From: JASLCR01 sp046462475
GTDB taxonomy: Bacteria; Patescibacteriota; Saccharimonadia; Saccharimonadales; Saccharimonadaceae
Direction of reading: 5' to 3'
Length of the DNA: 64,000 bases
Assembly: GCA_046462475.1 (NCBI GenBank)
Contig: JBKGVB010000033.1
Location: 8,151 to 72,150 of the forward strand
The translations under genes and the position numbers were made by a program. Position 1 is the stretch's first letter. Each line of letters starts with the position of its first letter. Positions 16,576-25,918 of the stretch are shown here, one piece after another. Below the pieces are notes generated by a model. The model saw only the letters and a list, made by a program, of their open reading frames with translations, was not told where the DNA came from and did no database searches.

Positions 16576-16851
16576 ATGGCAGATTCTAACGATTCAAAAA
16601 AAGTAACAATCTACACGACAAGTTGGTGCGCATTCTGTGCGACTGAGAAGCAATGGCTCGACCGTCTTGGTGTTGCGTATGAAAGCAAGAATATCGAAGA
16701 AGATGAAGCTGCAAACGCAGAACTGCTCGAAAAAGTCGGCGGCAACTTCCAGGGAGTTCCAGTTACCGATATCGCTGGCGACGTCATTCTCGGCTTCGAC
16801 CGACCAAAACTCCAAGCTGCTCTCGAGAAGAACCAGCTCGTCGCTGCCTAA
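16576..16851 (+). CDS. Glutaredoxin-like thiol-disulfide oxidoreductase
   Basis: A 91-residue thioredoxin-fold protein. The active-site CxxC is Cys18-Ala-Phe-Cys21 (TTSWCAFC). The conserved cis-Pro is in GVPVTDI (near 60-66), followed by a Gly/Asp-Arg helix start (GFDRPKL). The CxxC type and length resemble the glutaredoxin-3/mycoredoxin/NrdH group, which cannot be separated by eye. An AAGGGG ribosome site lies 9 nt before the ATG, and TACAAT lies further upstream. Confidence 0.9.
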   Translation: MADSNDSKKVTIYTTSWCAFCATEKQWLDRLGVAYESKNIEEDEAANAELLEKVGGNFQGVPVTDIAGDVILGFDRPKLQAALEKNQLVAA

Positions 16852-16872
16852 TTTGTTTAGTGGTTTATCTAC

Positions 16873-16905
16873 GTGCGTATCTTAACAGGATGCGCACTTT
16901 TCTTT
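16873..16905 (+). terminator. Rho-independent terminator after the glutaredoxin gene
   Basis: GTGCGTATC (16873-16881) pairs with GATGCGCAC (16889-16897; one G-T pair) around a 7-nt loop and is followed by TTTTCTTTT. Confidence 0.8.
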
Positions 16906-16978
16906 TGGCAGCAAGATCACCCAATATACCATCCCGCTGTCGCTTGCAATCGAAAAGCCCGAGTACCATACTTCTACT

Positions 16979-18517
16979 ATGGAAAAGCAATCTAATTTCT
17001 CTCAAAAAACTCAAGATGTCTTTCTTGGCCGACATACCGATATAGTTCTCCCGACCGACGACATCATCAATGAACGGTTAACCTCCCACCAAGAAAGCAT
17101 TCAAACATATCTTCACTGCGTAGATCAGGACCAACTGCCATATCCGACCCAAGAGGTAAGCTTGGAGTCATGGCGACCACATGGCGACGCTGATCATAAA
17201 TTCTCTGGAATTTTATCTTTTAGCCCACTATCATTCGAGAACAACCCCGGCGCCCCGTGGCCTCAAGCCTGCATGGATCACGTCCACCAAGTGCTCACTC
17301 AGTATGATTACACTGGCCTTTATGCTCTGCTTCATGATCGCCAGTCTATATACATTCCGCTCGATGCGGCGTACGTAGCTCGTATCCATTTCACTTCCGG
17401 ACCTGATGAATGCCAAATTGCGATTACGACCGAAAACGCCATGGAGATCGAGGATAAGCTCAATGTTCCAAAGGGAGCGCTTATTAATGGTACCCGGCCT
17501 GTCCAAGCGGATGCTGTCGATAAATTACATCACATCGCAACGATTTTAGGGATTAGCATTGAAGCTGTCCGAGAACTCTACGGAGCGCCCCCAAAGCATC
17601 ACAAAAAATTTACCATTATGCCAGTTGCGGCAACACCAAGCGTCACACAGGAGTCAGAGCCTCAGATTGCTGTAGAATATCAGCCAATTCTCGATGAAGA
17701 TGAGCTCCAGAGAGGACTCGACCACGTGGGCGGAGCATTTCATGCAAAGCACGTACTCCACGAGATAGCCAGCGTGTTCCAGCACAAAGAACAGGCAAAA
17801 CAGTTAGGCATTTATCCCGAACACATCCTCCTTCATGGCCCTTCTGGAACAGGCAAGACAAGTCTCGCACGAGCTTTTGCACATGAGATAAAGGCGACAC
17901 TTATCGAAGTGTCGTCGACAGATATCGTCAGTAAATGGGTCGGCGATTCTGGAAAGAACCTCGCAGAAAAATTTACCGACGCAACCAGAACTCCTGGCAA
18001 TGTTGTCCTTTTCTTCGATGAGTTCGATACGATCGCTAAAGCCGACATGCGCGGAACTTCCGAGCGCGATGATATTAAAAGACTGCTCAATATACATCTC
18101 GACGAACTCACGCATAAGCATCCAAACATCATCGTCATCGGTACGACAAATCTTGATATTGATGCCATCGAGCCATCCCTTACTCGCTCAGGAAGAATGC
18201 GCACAATCAATGTCCCGGCACCGACAAAAGATGAGCGACTCGATATTTGGGGATGTCTATTCACAGAGTCTCAAGCCCTCCTGGACGATACCGCCTACAC
18301 GTTTCCATTCTCAGAAAACTCCAATACACCAATCTATACTGAGGGCATTAAACTTGAAGCTCTCGCCGACGCCACGCATGACATGACCGGAGCTGACATC
18401 GCAACAATCCTCAATCTTGCGAGGCGCAAGAAGTTCTTCGAATGGACACAGACAGGAACGAGATCATCAATAACGCACGACGATCTCTTGCAGGCAATTA
18501 CTACGTATCGCCGTTAG
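16979..18517 (+). CDS. AAA+ ATPase with unrecognised N-terminal half
   Basis: A 512-residue protein. The C-terminal half is a classical AAA domain: Walker A GPSGTGKT near 288-295, pore-loop-like SKWVGDSGKN near 318-327, Walker B VVLFFDEFDT near 341-350, sensor 1 VIGTTN near 387, Arg finger SRSGRMR region near 402, and a C-terminal lid helix (MTGADIATILNLARRKKF). This is the layout of FtsH/katanin/Vps4-type ATPases, but there is no protease domain or membrane helix. The first 250 residues are not recognised. A CATACT box 7-12 nt before the ATG suggests a short or absent leader. The stop overlaps the ABC-F stop convergently by 4 nt. Confidence 0.88.
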   Translation: MEKQSNFSQKTQDVFLGRHTDIVLPTDDIINERLTSHQESIQTYLHCVDQDQLPYPTQEVSLESWRPHGDADHKFSGILSFSPLSFENNPGAPWPQACMDHVHQVLTQYDYTGLYALLHDRQSIYIPLDAAYVARIHFTSGPDECQIAITTENAMEIEDKLNVPKGALINGTRPVQADAVDKLHHIATILGISIEAVRELYGAPPKHHKKFTIMPVAATPSVTQESEPQIAVEYQPILDEDELQRGLDHVGGAFHAKHVLHEIASVFQHKEQAKQLGIYPEHILLHGPSGTGKTSLARAFAHEIKATLIEVSSTDIVSKWVGDSGKNLAEKFTDATRTPGNVVLFFDEFDTIAKADMRGTSERDDIKRLLNIHLDELTHKHPNIIVIGTTNLDIDAIEPSLTRSGRMRTINVPAPTKDERLDIWGCLFTESQALLDDTAYTFPFSENSNTPIYTEGIKLEALADATHDMTGADIATILNLARRKKFFEWTQTGTRSSITHDDLLQAITTYRR

Positions 18518-20238
18518 ACGCCAATCTGTACGACATCACCCTTGATAGCGTTTCGGAAATAATTGTCATGGCTTACATACAGGATCGCACCCGAGTATTT
18601 TTCAAGTGCCGTCTCGAGTTCTTCGATACTCGGAAGGTCAAGGTGATTCGTTGGTTCATCTAAAATCAGCAGCTGCGGGTCATTCGCTAACATATCGATA
18701 ATCTGCAGCCGTGCTTTCTGTCCACCGGAAAGTTTGCCGACCGGAACTTGTCCATCGCCTTCGGTAAACAAATAATCACTCATCAGTTGCCGAACTTTCG
18801 TTTCGCCAATCGCCAGCTTTCGATCCAGATACACACGCTCGATCGCATCGTGAAGCGTCAAATCAAAGAGGGCAGGGGAAACCTCTTGCTCGTAGATGCC
18901 AACACGAACATTCGGATCAAGTGAAAGCTCACCATTAAATAGTGAGATTGCCCCGGAATCAGTCGGTGAACTTTTATCAGCCGACCTGACCTCCTCGGCA
19001 CCGTTAGACACCACTGGGGAAGACGACGAATTGTTCATTGGCCGATGGCTAAGAAGTGCTTTGATAAGCGTTGACTTACCGGCACCGTTACGGCCGCGCA
19101 GCTCAAGCGCCTCGCCTTCGCGCAGATCGATGTCCACACCACTAAATAGGGGAGTGCCGTAGCCGAGACTGAGTTCGCGCGCACTCACGAGTACGTGCTT
19201 CGAACGCGACTCATCATTCTTAAGATTCATACGAATGTTTTTTGCCTTAAACTTATCGTACTGATTCGCCACTTTGTAATTGAGATTTTGCACCGAGTCC
19301 TTGTCGATCCAAAATGTCGGCTTTTCCTTTGTCTGAAGCTCTGCGAGCTCCTTGCGGGATTGCTCCTCAAGGCGTTTAAATTTCTGAATCGTCCCCGGGT
19401 TTCGTGACTTTTCCTTCAGGCGTTGGTAGTCGATCACTTTTTGCTTGAGATTGACAATACGTTTTTCAATCATCTCAAACTCATTCATAGCCGTACCAGT
19501 AGAGTGAGCATTTTGCTTCAGATAGGCATCGTAATTTCCCTTGAAGCTCTGCGAGCCGCCGTCTTTTAATTCGACTATCCTGTCGACTTGCTGCAATACA
19601 TCTCGGTCATGCGTAATCACCAACATTGCTTCACGTGCCGACTTCATCCATTCAATAAACTGTTCTTTCGCCACATAATCCATATGGTTAGTGGGCTCGT
19701 CGATCAATGCCAAGTGCGCATCCGAATGCATCACTTTTACAACTTCAACGAGACGCTTCTGACCACCAGAAAGGGAAGCGAACGACCGATGCGCGACCCC
19801 AGGAAGCTGGAAATTATCGAGCTCACGCTCCACTTTCTCTTCAATCTGATAAAATCCTTTTTGCTCAAAGCGCTCCAGTGCTTCTGTATATTCATTGATG
19901 AGCTTCATATTGTCACCCATAGTCTCGGGATATGTCTCGATAATATGACTCAATTCTTTATACTCGGGCAGGCCCGCCAGAACATACTGCAACACCGTTT
20001 GGTCGCCCACATGTGCATGCTCCTGCGCAGTCGCAACGACCGTCGTGCCTTTTTTAAAAATAACGTCACCACTAAAATCAGTATCGCTACCCGCCAACAT
20101 GCTAAAAAGTGTCGATTTGCCAATACCATTGCGTCCCACAACGCCGACTTTCTCACCATCGTCCACTGAAAACTTCACATTGGTCATCAAGACCTTCGGT
20201 CCAAAAGACTTTTCAGTGATAGAAATATCAGCAATCAT
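18514..20238 (-). CDS. ABC-F family ATPase
   Basis: A 574-residue soluble protein with two ABC cassettes and no membrane domain. Cassette 1 has Walker A GRNGIGKST near 35-43, signature LSGGQKR near 155 and Walker B LALIDEPTNH near 175. Cassette 2 has Walker A GRNGAGKST near 385, signature LSGGQKAR near 507 and LLILDEPTNH near 530. Between them is a Lys/Glu-rich linker (about 245-320) like the P-site tRNA interaction motif. ABC-F proteins act on the ribosome (Uup/EttA type) or confer antibiotic protection; which one is not evident. An unusual Ser-rich insert (SSSSPVVSNGAEEVRSADKS) interrupts cassette 2 after the Walker A region. A TAAAAT box sits 8 nt before the ATG. Confidence 0.93.
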   Translation of the reverse strand: MIADISITEKSFGPKVLMTNVKFSVDDGEKVGVVGRNGIGKSTLFSMLAGSDTDFSGDVIFKKGTTVVATAQEHAHVGDQTVLQYVLAGLPEYKELSHIIETYPETMGDNMKLINEYTEALERFEQKGFYQIEEKVERELDNFQLPGVAHRSFASLSGGQKRLVEVVKVMHSDAHLALIDEPTNHMDYVAKEQFIEWMKSAREAMLVITHDRDVLQQVDRIVELKDGGSQSFKGNYDAYLKQNAHSTGTAMNEFEMIEKRIVNLKQKVIDYQRLKEKSRNPGTIQKFKRLEEQSRKELAELQTKEKPTFWIDKDSVQNLNYKVANQYDKFKAKNIRMNLKNDESRSKHVLVSARELSLGYGTPLFSGVDIDLREGEALELRGRNGAGKSTLIKALLSHRPMNNSSSSPVVSNGAEEVRSADKSSPTDSGAISLFNGELSLDPNVRVGIYEQEVSPALFDLTLHDAIERVYLDRKLAIGETKVRQLMSDYLFTEGDGQVPVGKLSGGQKARLQIIDMLANDPQLLILDEPTNHLDLPSIEELETALEKYSGAILYVSHDNYFRNAIKGDVVQIGV

Positions 20239-20276
20239 ACTAGACTATTTTAACAGAGGTGATACAATTTCATAAG

Positions 20277-21107
20277 ATGAAAATGCAACTCGATCAGGTA
20301 CATTACTGGACATACGGCGATAAAACGAAACCAAGTATCGTCATGGTTCATGGTTTTACAGGTTCCCACGAAGGATTTCAGTATATCGTACCTAAGCTTG
20401 AAAAACATTTTTATGTAATCGTCCCTGATCTACCAGGCTTCGGAAAAAGCACATTACCTTCAAAACCCTGGACGATAGATGCTCTCGCGAAACATACGGA
20501 CGATTTTGTCCGATCACTCAAGCTGAAAAGAAAGCCGCACCTTATCGCACACTCGATGGGCGGCCTTGTAGCTGCCAGTATGCTTGCGCAAGCGCCAGAA
20601 CTCTTTAGTGACACGCCAGTCTTGATCAGTCCAGTCGCAACCAAAGTTGGCGCTCTCGATAGCCGTAAGATCGGGGAGCTTGGTGGTAGGCTGCAATACG
20701 GTGTCGGTAAAATGGTGCCAATCCTTGGGCCGCGTATCGTAAAAAGTAAGCACTTGTCGAAGCTCGCCACCAATCTCATCATGACGACAAAACATCCTGA
20801 CTTACAAAAAACGATTCATGGCCATCATTTTAAAAATCTTGAATATATCTCCAGTATCGACTACTACTACCAGCTTCATAAAGACATCAATAAACGAGGT
20901 GGAGTAGACTACGCGCACAAGCTCCAAGATTTTAAACCCTTGATCGTAGCCGGAGACAAAGACAATGTTACGCCACTCAAAACAGAAAAAATACTGGCGA
21001 ATAAACTTAATGCGACACTAAAGGTCATCCCTGGAGTAGGGCATTTAGCACATTACGAAAAGCCTACAGAAGTCGCTGAGGCGATCGTCGCGTTTTTGAG
21101 CCGATAA
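20277..21107 (+). CDS. Alpha/beta-hydrolase fold protein
   Basis: 276 residues from the ATG at 20277; TACAAT ends 8 nt upstream, so an in-frame GTG at 20259, which precedes the box, is rejected. Fold markers: VMVHGFTGSHEGF (oxyanion-hole HG, about 24-36), nucleophile elbow AHSMGG (about 89-94) with Ser, an acidic residue in VAGDKDNVTP near 228, and the catalytic His in GVGHLAHYEKP near 254. Substrate unknown. The end overlaps the convergent glycosyltransferase gene by 44 nt. Confidence 0.88.
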   Translation: MKMQLDQVHYWTYGDKTKPSIVMVHGFTGSHEGFQYIVPKLEKHFYVIVPDLPGFGKSTLPSKPWTIDALAKHTDDFVRSLKLKRKPHLIAHSMGGLVAASMLAQAPELFSDTPVLISPVATKVGALDSRKIGELGGRLQYGVGKMVPILGPRIVKSKHLSKLATNLIMTTKHPDLQKTIHGHHFKNLEYISSIDYYYQLHKDINKRGGVDYAHKLQDFKPLIVAGDKDNVTPLKTEKILANKLNATLKVIPGVGHLAHYEKPTEVAEAIVAFLSR

Positions 21108-22278
21108 GACTGTCGTAGATTGTTTCAAACTGATCAAGCGTGTAAGTAATGTCGTGCGTCTTAACAATCGCAAGGCTTTCCTTGGCATACTTCGCTCGAA
21201 GCTTTTCATCACCGACAAGAGTCTCCAAAGAATCCGTAATCTGCTCAACATTATCTTTTTCACAGAGGAAACCATTGCGATCATTTTGGCATAATTCCTT
21301 CACCGCACCGGCATCAACTGCAACCAGCGGCTTGCCACTTGCCATCGCTTCCATCGCAGCGATACATTGCAACTCAGAGGGGCTTGGCATACAGAAAATA
21401 TCACCGACCTTTTGTAGCTCAACAATCTCATCATCAGTCACGCGGCCCGTGAACGTCACATGGTCGTGCAAGTCCAGCTGGTACACCTGATTCTCGAGTC
21501 GATCGCTATCGGTACCAAATCCGACGATAAGCAAATGAAGCGGCTTGTTGGTGCGTTTGACAAGCTTACTAAATGCATCAATCAGTACCCAAATATGCTT
21601 TTCACTATCGAGCCGTCCGACATAAGAGATGACCAGCCTATCTTTTGGTATCTCAAATTTCTTATAGATAGCAGCGCTCGGCTTGCCGGGTTTGAATCTG
21701 CTCAAATCAATACCGTTTGATACGGCCTGGATCGGAATGTCAGGCAATTTCTCGCGGCCGTTCACCAGCATATCGATAGCCGCCTGCGTTGGCATCGTCA
21801 CGTAGTCTGCCTTTGAGTGAAAACGCGCGCCATATTCAGTAATGAGATAGTTAATCGGCTTAGAAATTGGCGCCAACAAGCGAATATTGTCCATTAGATT
21901 TTCTGGGATCGCATGGTTTGTTGCCACGACTGGGATATTAAATCGCTTACCATAGCGCATTGCCGCCTGGCCAATACCGAGCAGCATCTGGATATGGATA
22001 ACATCTGGTTCGAATTCCTCAATAATGCGTCTTACCTCGCGGCGAGGAGACACTGAGATGCGAAAGTTTTGATAGAAGGGAAAAGGTACCGACATTGTTC
22101 GTTTAATGAGGTAGCTTCCGTCTTGTTCTTCACCAGCTAGTCCCGATCGGCGCTGACTCGGCGCGACTACCACAACTTCATGACCGCGTGCCGCGAGGCC
22201 CTCAGCGAGATTACGGCTGAATACCGCCACGCCATTGATAGTCGGCCAGTGCAGGTCGGCTGCAATTAGAATTTTCAT
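21064..22278 (-). CDS. GT4-family glycosyltransferase
   Basis: 404 residues starting at MKILIAAD (ATG 22278; TATAAT ends 9 nt before it). GT-B fold: an N-terminal acceptor domain with the NGVAVFSRNLAEGLAARGHE motif (about 14-33), then the donor domain with ISYVGRLDSEKH near 210, and the GT4 signature SELQCIAAMEAMASGKPLVA near 300 with its EX7E-like spacing. Such enzymes glycosylate membrane lipids or envelope polysaccharides. It is divergent from a second GT4 gene with overlapping promoter space, suggesting joint work on one cell-surface glycan or glycolipid. Confidence 0.9.
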   Translation of the reverse strand: MKILIAADLHWPTINGVAVFSRNLAEGLAARGHEVVVVAPSQRRSGLAGEEQDGSYLIKRTMSVPFPFYQNFRISVSPRREVRRIIEEFEPDVIHIQMLLGIGQAAMRYGKRFNIPVVATNHAIPENLMDNIRLLAPISKPINYLITEYGARFHSKADYVTMPTQAAIDMLVNGREKLPDIPIQAVSNGIDLSRFKPGKPSAAIYKKFEIPKDRLVISYVGRLDSEKHIWVLIDAFSKLVKRTNKPLHLLIVGFGTDSDRLENQVYQLDLHDHVTFTGRVTDDEIVELQKVGDIFCMPSPSELQCIAAMEAMASGKPLVAVDAGAVKELCQNDRNGFLCEKDNVEQITDSLETLVGDEKLRAKYAKESLAIVKTHDITYTLDQFETIYDSLIGSKTRRSPQRLL

Positions 22279-22287
22279 ATGTGCTTC

Positions 22288-22328
22288 ATTATACCATGTC
22301 CGGTTTAGCAAGTAGGGCATGCTACACT
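22288..22328. promoter_or_regulatory. Divergent promoter region of the two glycosyltransferases
   Basis: The 59-nt gap holds TATAAT on the minus strand (22288-22293), 9 nt before the ATG at 22278, and TACACT on the plus strand (22323-22328), 9 nt before the ATG at 22338. The two -35 regions must overlap the opposite gene's promoter. Confidence 0.65.
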
Positions 22329-22337
22329 GAGTTGAGA

Positions 22338-23426
22338 ATGAAATTCTTTTTCGACACTCGCTATATTCGCACCGATTATCCAGATGGCATCTCCCGCTAT
22401 ACCACTGAGCTAGCAGGTGCGCTGCACGACTTATATCCAGCCACAACCTTCATTATTTCTGATGAGAAACAGCTCAACTTTCTACCAAAAGGCTGCTCAT
22501 GGATAAAAATTCATCCTGTCTCATCGCCAAAAGAACCATTCACGGCACTCGTCCTGAATACGTTTCACCCTGATGTCGTCGCCACGCCGCTACAGTCGAT
22601 GGGAAGTTTTGGACGCAAGTTCAAACTTATCCTTAACCAGCAAGACATGACCTACTATAAACACGCGACACCACCTGCATACTTTCCATGGTATGTCCGT
22701 CTCACATGGTGGCTCTACCACCTGACATACTGGCCAGGACGACTCACGTTGAATGCTGCTGATGTCGTCGCAACTGTATCTGAAACCAGCAAAAATGAAA
22801 TCGAAGTCGCCCGGCTAACAAAACGTCCGATTATCGTAGTACCAAATGCCGCTCGTGATCTTTCAGAGCTCCTTGAAAAACCCGTCTCTCAGAAAGACAC
22901 GCCACCAAGCAATCTTGTCTTTATGGGATCGCTCATACCTCACAAAAATGTCTTGACGCTTGTCAGAGCATTGGAGTTTCTTCCCGGTCGCACATTACAT
23001 CTACTGAGTCGCGGATCAGAAAGTTATATCGAGGAACTTAAACAGGCGATACCTAAGGGCGCAAACGTACAGTTTTATAACGGCGTTAGCGATGAAAAGT
23101 ACGCGAACATCTTGGCCGATGATGCCATCATGGTCAGCGCCTCAAAATCTGAAGGATTTGGACTGCCGCTCGCCGAAGCGTTAAAGCTCGGCGTGCCGTG
23201 CGTCGTCAGTGACATTCCACCATTTCATGAAGTAGCAGGGGAGGGTGCGCTTTTTGCCGACCCGACCAGCCCAAAAGACTTTGCCGACAAGATCAAGCAG
23301 CTCGACCAAAAAGCCAAGCGGGAAATGCTCATAAAATCTGGCCATGTTCATATCGACTCATTCTCATGGAAGAAATCCGCTACAATCTTGCTCGATACAG
23401 CCAAGAAACTTGCCAAAACAAGCTGA
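22338..23426 (+). CDS. GT4-family glycosyltransferase
   Basis: 362 residues from the ATG at 22338 (MKFFFDTR); the longer frame upstream would include the -10 box. The N-terminal domain has the RYIRTDYPDGISRYTTEL motif typical of GT4 acceptor domains. The donor domain has LVFMGSLIPHKNV near 200 and the EX7E-like signature SKSEGFGLPLAEALKLGVP near 272. A Trp/Tyr-rich amphipathic patch (about 115-135) could touch the membrane. The partner gene lies head-to-head at 22278. Confidence 0.9.
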   Translation: MKFFFDTRYIRTDYPDGISRYTTELAGALHDLYPATTFIISDEKQLNFLPKGCSWIKIHPVSSPKEPFTALVLNTFHPDVVATPLQSMGSFGRKFKLILNQQDMTYYKHATPPAYFPWYVRLTWWLYHLTYWPGRLTLNAADVVATVSETSKNEIEVARLTKRPIIVVPNAARDLSELLEKPVSQKDTPPSNLVFMGSLIPHKNVLTLVRALEFLPGRTLHLLSRGSESYIEELKQAIPKGANVQFYNGVSDEKYANILADDAIMVSASKSEGFGLPLAEALKLGVPCVVSDIPPFHEVAGEGALFADPTSPKDFADKIKQLDQKAKREMLIKSGHVHIDSFSWKKSATILLDTAKKLAKTS

Positions 23427-23452
23427 ATCTCGGCAATTTATAACTTCTGCTA

Positions 23453-24277
23453 CTACTTTTTCAATACTGTCGCGATGAGTTCAGCAACCGGCCGCCCCAT
23501 GGCATTTTTTCCGATCTTTGCCGAGGTATCAACCACTAGCATTGGGCGATCTTCCCTCGACAATTCATGAGGCATATTTGGAAGCTGGTATGTCGGTGCT
23601 CCTACAGGAGGAATAACCGGCTGGACGGTTCGCTCGCGATCTTTCTGGTTGCGCTCATTAATCTGGCCGACCAGCGTATCAACTTGAGCCTTCTCATCAG
23701 CCGTAAGCTCTTCATATTCTTTACCGGCAAAACCCAGAGTGCGGCGAGCACCAACGACTGGATCACAAGTAAAATATAGGCCCAAAGTAAAGTCGCAAAG
23801 CCCTTCCTGTTCGAGCATAATACCGGTTTCTTCCAGTGCTCGTCCATCAAGCAGCACTACTTCATAGCCTTCTATGCGAGCATCTCGAAGCCATTTCTTG
23901 AGTAATTCATCCTTGAAAGCCTGGCTAAGTGGGCGCGCACCGACCTTGGCGCTATTTGCTCCAACTTCGTTTGTGTAGAGCAGTTCATCGCGCTCATTTT
24001 TGTCCATATGGTAGACATCCTTAACAAATTGTACGCATTTTTCAGCCTCGGCTTCGTCGCTCAGGAAAGCGTCGATCGCTTCTGGATTTTCCATATCGAC
24101 GCCCACACGAGTTGCAGCGACAACTAAAACGCGGAACACTTGTCCCGCGTCAATCAACATCACTCTATAGCCCTGATCATCTCGAAGGTAATCTTTTACC
24201 GCCGAGACGATTGTACCTTTTCCACTGCGAGCCTCGCCGTCAAATGTAATCAATTTTGGCAGGCTATTGTCAGTCAT
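23453..24277 (-). CDS. cmk: Cytidylate-kinase-like protein
   Basis: A 274-residue P-loop kinase. The P-loop GEARSGKGT (about 15-23) is followed by the Cmk-like pattern LIDAGQVFR; the NMP-binding region carries LLDGRALEETGIML (near 148) in place of the usual DGRDIGT, and the lid-like Arg region RNQKDRERTVQPV (near 213) resembles RxxxDR-xxxPL of Cmk. It is longer than the usual 220-230, with extra residues between the P-loop and the DGR motif. CMP/dCMP phosphorylation is likely but the substrate is not proven. Confidence 0.8.
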   Translation of the reverse strand: MTDNSLPKLITFDGEARSGKGTIVSAVKDYLRDDQGYRVMLIDAGQVFRVLVVAATRVGVDMENPEAIDAFLSDEAEAEKCVQFVKDVYHMDKNERDELLYTNEVGANSAKVGARPLSQAFKDELLKKWLRDARIEGYEVVLLDGRALEETGIMLEQEGLCDFTLGLYFTCDPVVGARRTLGFAGKEYEELTADEKAQVDTLVGQINERNQKDRERTVQPVIPPVGAPTYQLPNMPHELSREDRPMLVVDTSAKIGKNAMGRPVAELIATVLKK

Positions 24278-24315
24278 CTTGATAGACTATAGCAAATAGT
24301 TCCAGATATGACAAA

Positions 24316-24359
24316 GCCGCCCGTTCCCGCACCGCTGGCTGCGGCAGGTACTGGGCGGC
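24316..24359 (-). terminator. GC-rich hairpin terminator of the 24.4-kb membrane-protein gene
   Basis: GCCGCCC (24316-24322) pairs with GGGCGGC (24353-24359) around an inner CTGCCGCAGC-type hairpin, followed on the minus strand by TTTGTC. It starts 6 nt after the stop of the gene. Confidence 0.65.
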
Positions 24360-24364
24360 ATATG

Positions 24365-25048
24365 TCAGAGAGTCGTATCTGCCGTGACCGGGCAGAACTG
24401 TTCGGCGTCCCACTCCACGTGCTGATACTTCGGATCGGGCGGATCGACCGCATCCAGAAGTGTCAGTAGCAGAAACTGCAGCAGGAAGGCAAGTGCTGCC
24501 ACTGTCGCCACAGACCATGCTGCGAACAGCTGGGGCAGCAACAACCAGAGCAGCATGCCGATAGCGACCGGAAAGACGGCCCAGTCATGCCACACCTTCG
24601 TGGGGCAATCCAGCATGGTTTCGTAGCGGCTTTCGATATACCGCCTTCCGTCCATCAAGCGGAACAAGCAAGCGCAGATAGCACCAATCCCCAGACAGCC
24701 AGCCGCAAAAGCATAGCCAGTCATCCAGTTCGATGACGGGACCTGCCGCCAGCCATAGACTGCGAAGCCAAACACCACGGGCAGTACAGCAACGTCGCCA
24801 TACATGAAGGCCTTGGAGGCCTTGCTATTGAAGAGGGAGAGGGAATCGTCCTCCCACCAGCGACGAAGGATATACATCGCCACCGGCGACAGCACTACGG
24901 CCCAGATCGGCAGCAACCACCAGTCGCCATCCCGAGTGGCGTACACGCCACCGAAAAACGCGACTACGGCAGCAACCACCGTCGCCAAGTACATGTCTTC
25001 CTGATAGCCGAAGACAGTCATGTACCAAAACTTACGGAGCATCAACAT
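24365..25048 (-). CDS. Six-helix membrane protein, GC-rich
   Basis: About 227 residues from the ATG at 25048 (a TTG at 25069 would also be possible). There are six hydrophobic helices, the last two forming a long Leu/Ala block (about 167-210), and a short cytoplasmic tail ending near PDPKYQHVEWDAEQF. No family is recognised. Composition is visibly richer in G+C than the flanking cmk and hydrolase genes. It has an untranslated leader of about 60 nt with a purine-rich GAGAGAAAG, and its own strong hairpin terminator: the layout shared by the scattered SD-led genes of this window. Confidence 0.75.
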   Translation of the reverse strand: MLMLRKFWYMTVFGYQEDMYLATVVAAVVAFFGGVYATRDGDWWLLPIWAVVLSPVAMYILRRWWEDDSLSLFNSKASKAFMYGDVAVLPVVFGFAVYGWRQVPSSNWMTGYAFAAGCLGIGAICACLFRLMDGRRYIESRYETMLDCPTKVWHDWAVFPVAIGMLLWLLLPQLFAAWSVATVAALAFLLQFLLLTLLDAVDPPDPKYQHVEWDAEQFCPVTADTTL

Positions 25049-25159
25049 CACCAACTTTCTCTCTGACAAGGGGCAAGCGTATCCAATTCATGTGGAAACA
25101 CTATTATTTATTTTAACATAATTTCAATATATAGCAACTTGTGTATATCATGGAACTAT

Positions 25160-25912
25160 ATGGGTCTTCATGTAATTACCTCTGGAAATGGACCGGTCAT
25201 CGTTATGCTTCACGGCTTTTTAAGTTCCTCTACCTACTTCAAACGCTTCCGTAAAGAATTTGAGCACTCACACACGGTCATTACAGTCGACTTGCTAGGA
25301 TCCGGTAAATCTTCACGGCCAGGTGAGCCCGTTACGTATGAATCGCATATCGAAGCACTTCACACTATCCTGTGTGATCTACCGCGGCCATTCGTACTCC
25401 TTGGACATTCAATGGGAGCGTTAATTGCAGCGCGATATGCTATCTTGTTTCCCGAGCACATACGATCTGTGATTCTTTTCAATCCACCCGTATTTTCGTC
25501 GACAGATCAGGCAAAGAGATCTATCGAGGCGACTGGCTTTCATTACCGTGCGGCGCTTTCACATCCGCGAAGTCATCTTCTGTGGCGAGCATTGAAACTT
25601 CTCCCAAGAATGCCACAACAATTCACGGCGCCGCTCAATCTTACCAGCAGCCTGCAAACTCATCGTTATGCGCGAGAGGGTGGCTACAGCAATATCATCC
25701 TTCGAGCAGAACTTATTCATGACTTAGTCCGCATACCCCAACCGACGCTACTCATAGCAGGCAAACGAGACCGCTCACTCTACCGAGAAACCCTCTCGGC
25801 ACTTTCCATCCCCAGGCATGTCTCCGTACAAGAAGTAGCCACAGGACACCATACACTTGTTCATAAGCCGCACTTCGCCAGGCAACTTGTGATGTCTCAT
25901 CTGTTACAATAA
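25160..25912 (+). CDS. Alpha/beta-hydrolase fold protein
   Basis: About 250 residues from the ATG at 25160. Fold markers: VIVMLHGFLSSSTYF (about 11-25), nucleophile elbow GHSMGA near 88, IAGKRDRSLY near 200 with the acid, and GHHTLVHKP near 230 with the catalytic His. It resembles the hydrolase at 20277 in plan but differs in sequence. The substrate is unknown. smpB follows after 6 nt, though it has its own TACAAT box inside this gene's end. Confidence 0.87.
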   Translation: MGLHVITSGNGPVIVMLHGFLSSSTYFKRFRKEFEHSHTVITVDLLGSGKSSRPGEPVTYESHIEALHTILCDLPRPFVLLGHSMGALIAARYAILFPEHIRSVILFNPPVFSSTDQAKRSIEATGFHYRAALSHPRSHLLWRALKLLPRMPQQFTAPLNLTSSLQTHRYAREGGYSNIILRAELIHDLVRIPQPTLLIAGKRDRSLYRETLSALSIPRHVSVQEVATGHHTLVHKPHFARQLVMSHLLQ

Positions 25913-25918
25913 ATAATT

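Noticed and set aside
19588..20169. 193-codon ORF on the plus strand
   Set aside because: It lies antisense to the first ATP-binding cassette of the ABC-F gene and lacks promoter, ribosome site and recognisable motifs.
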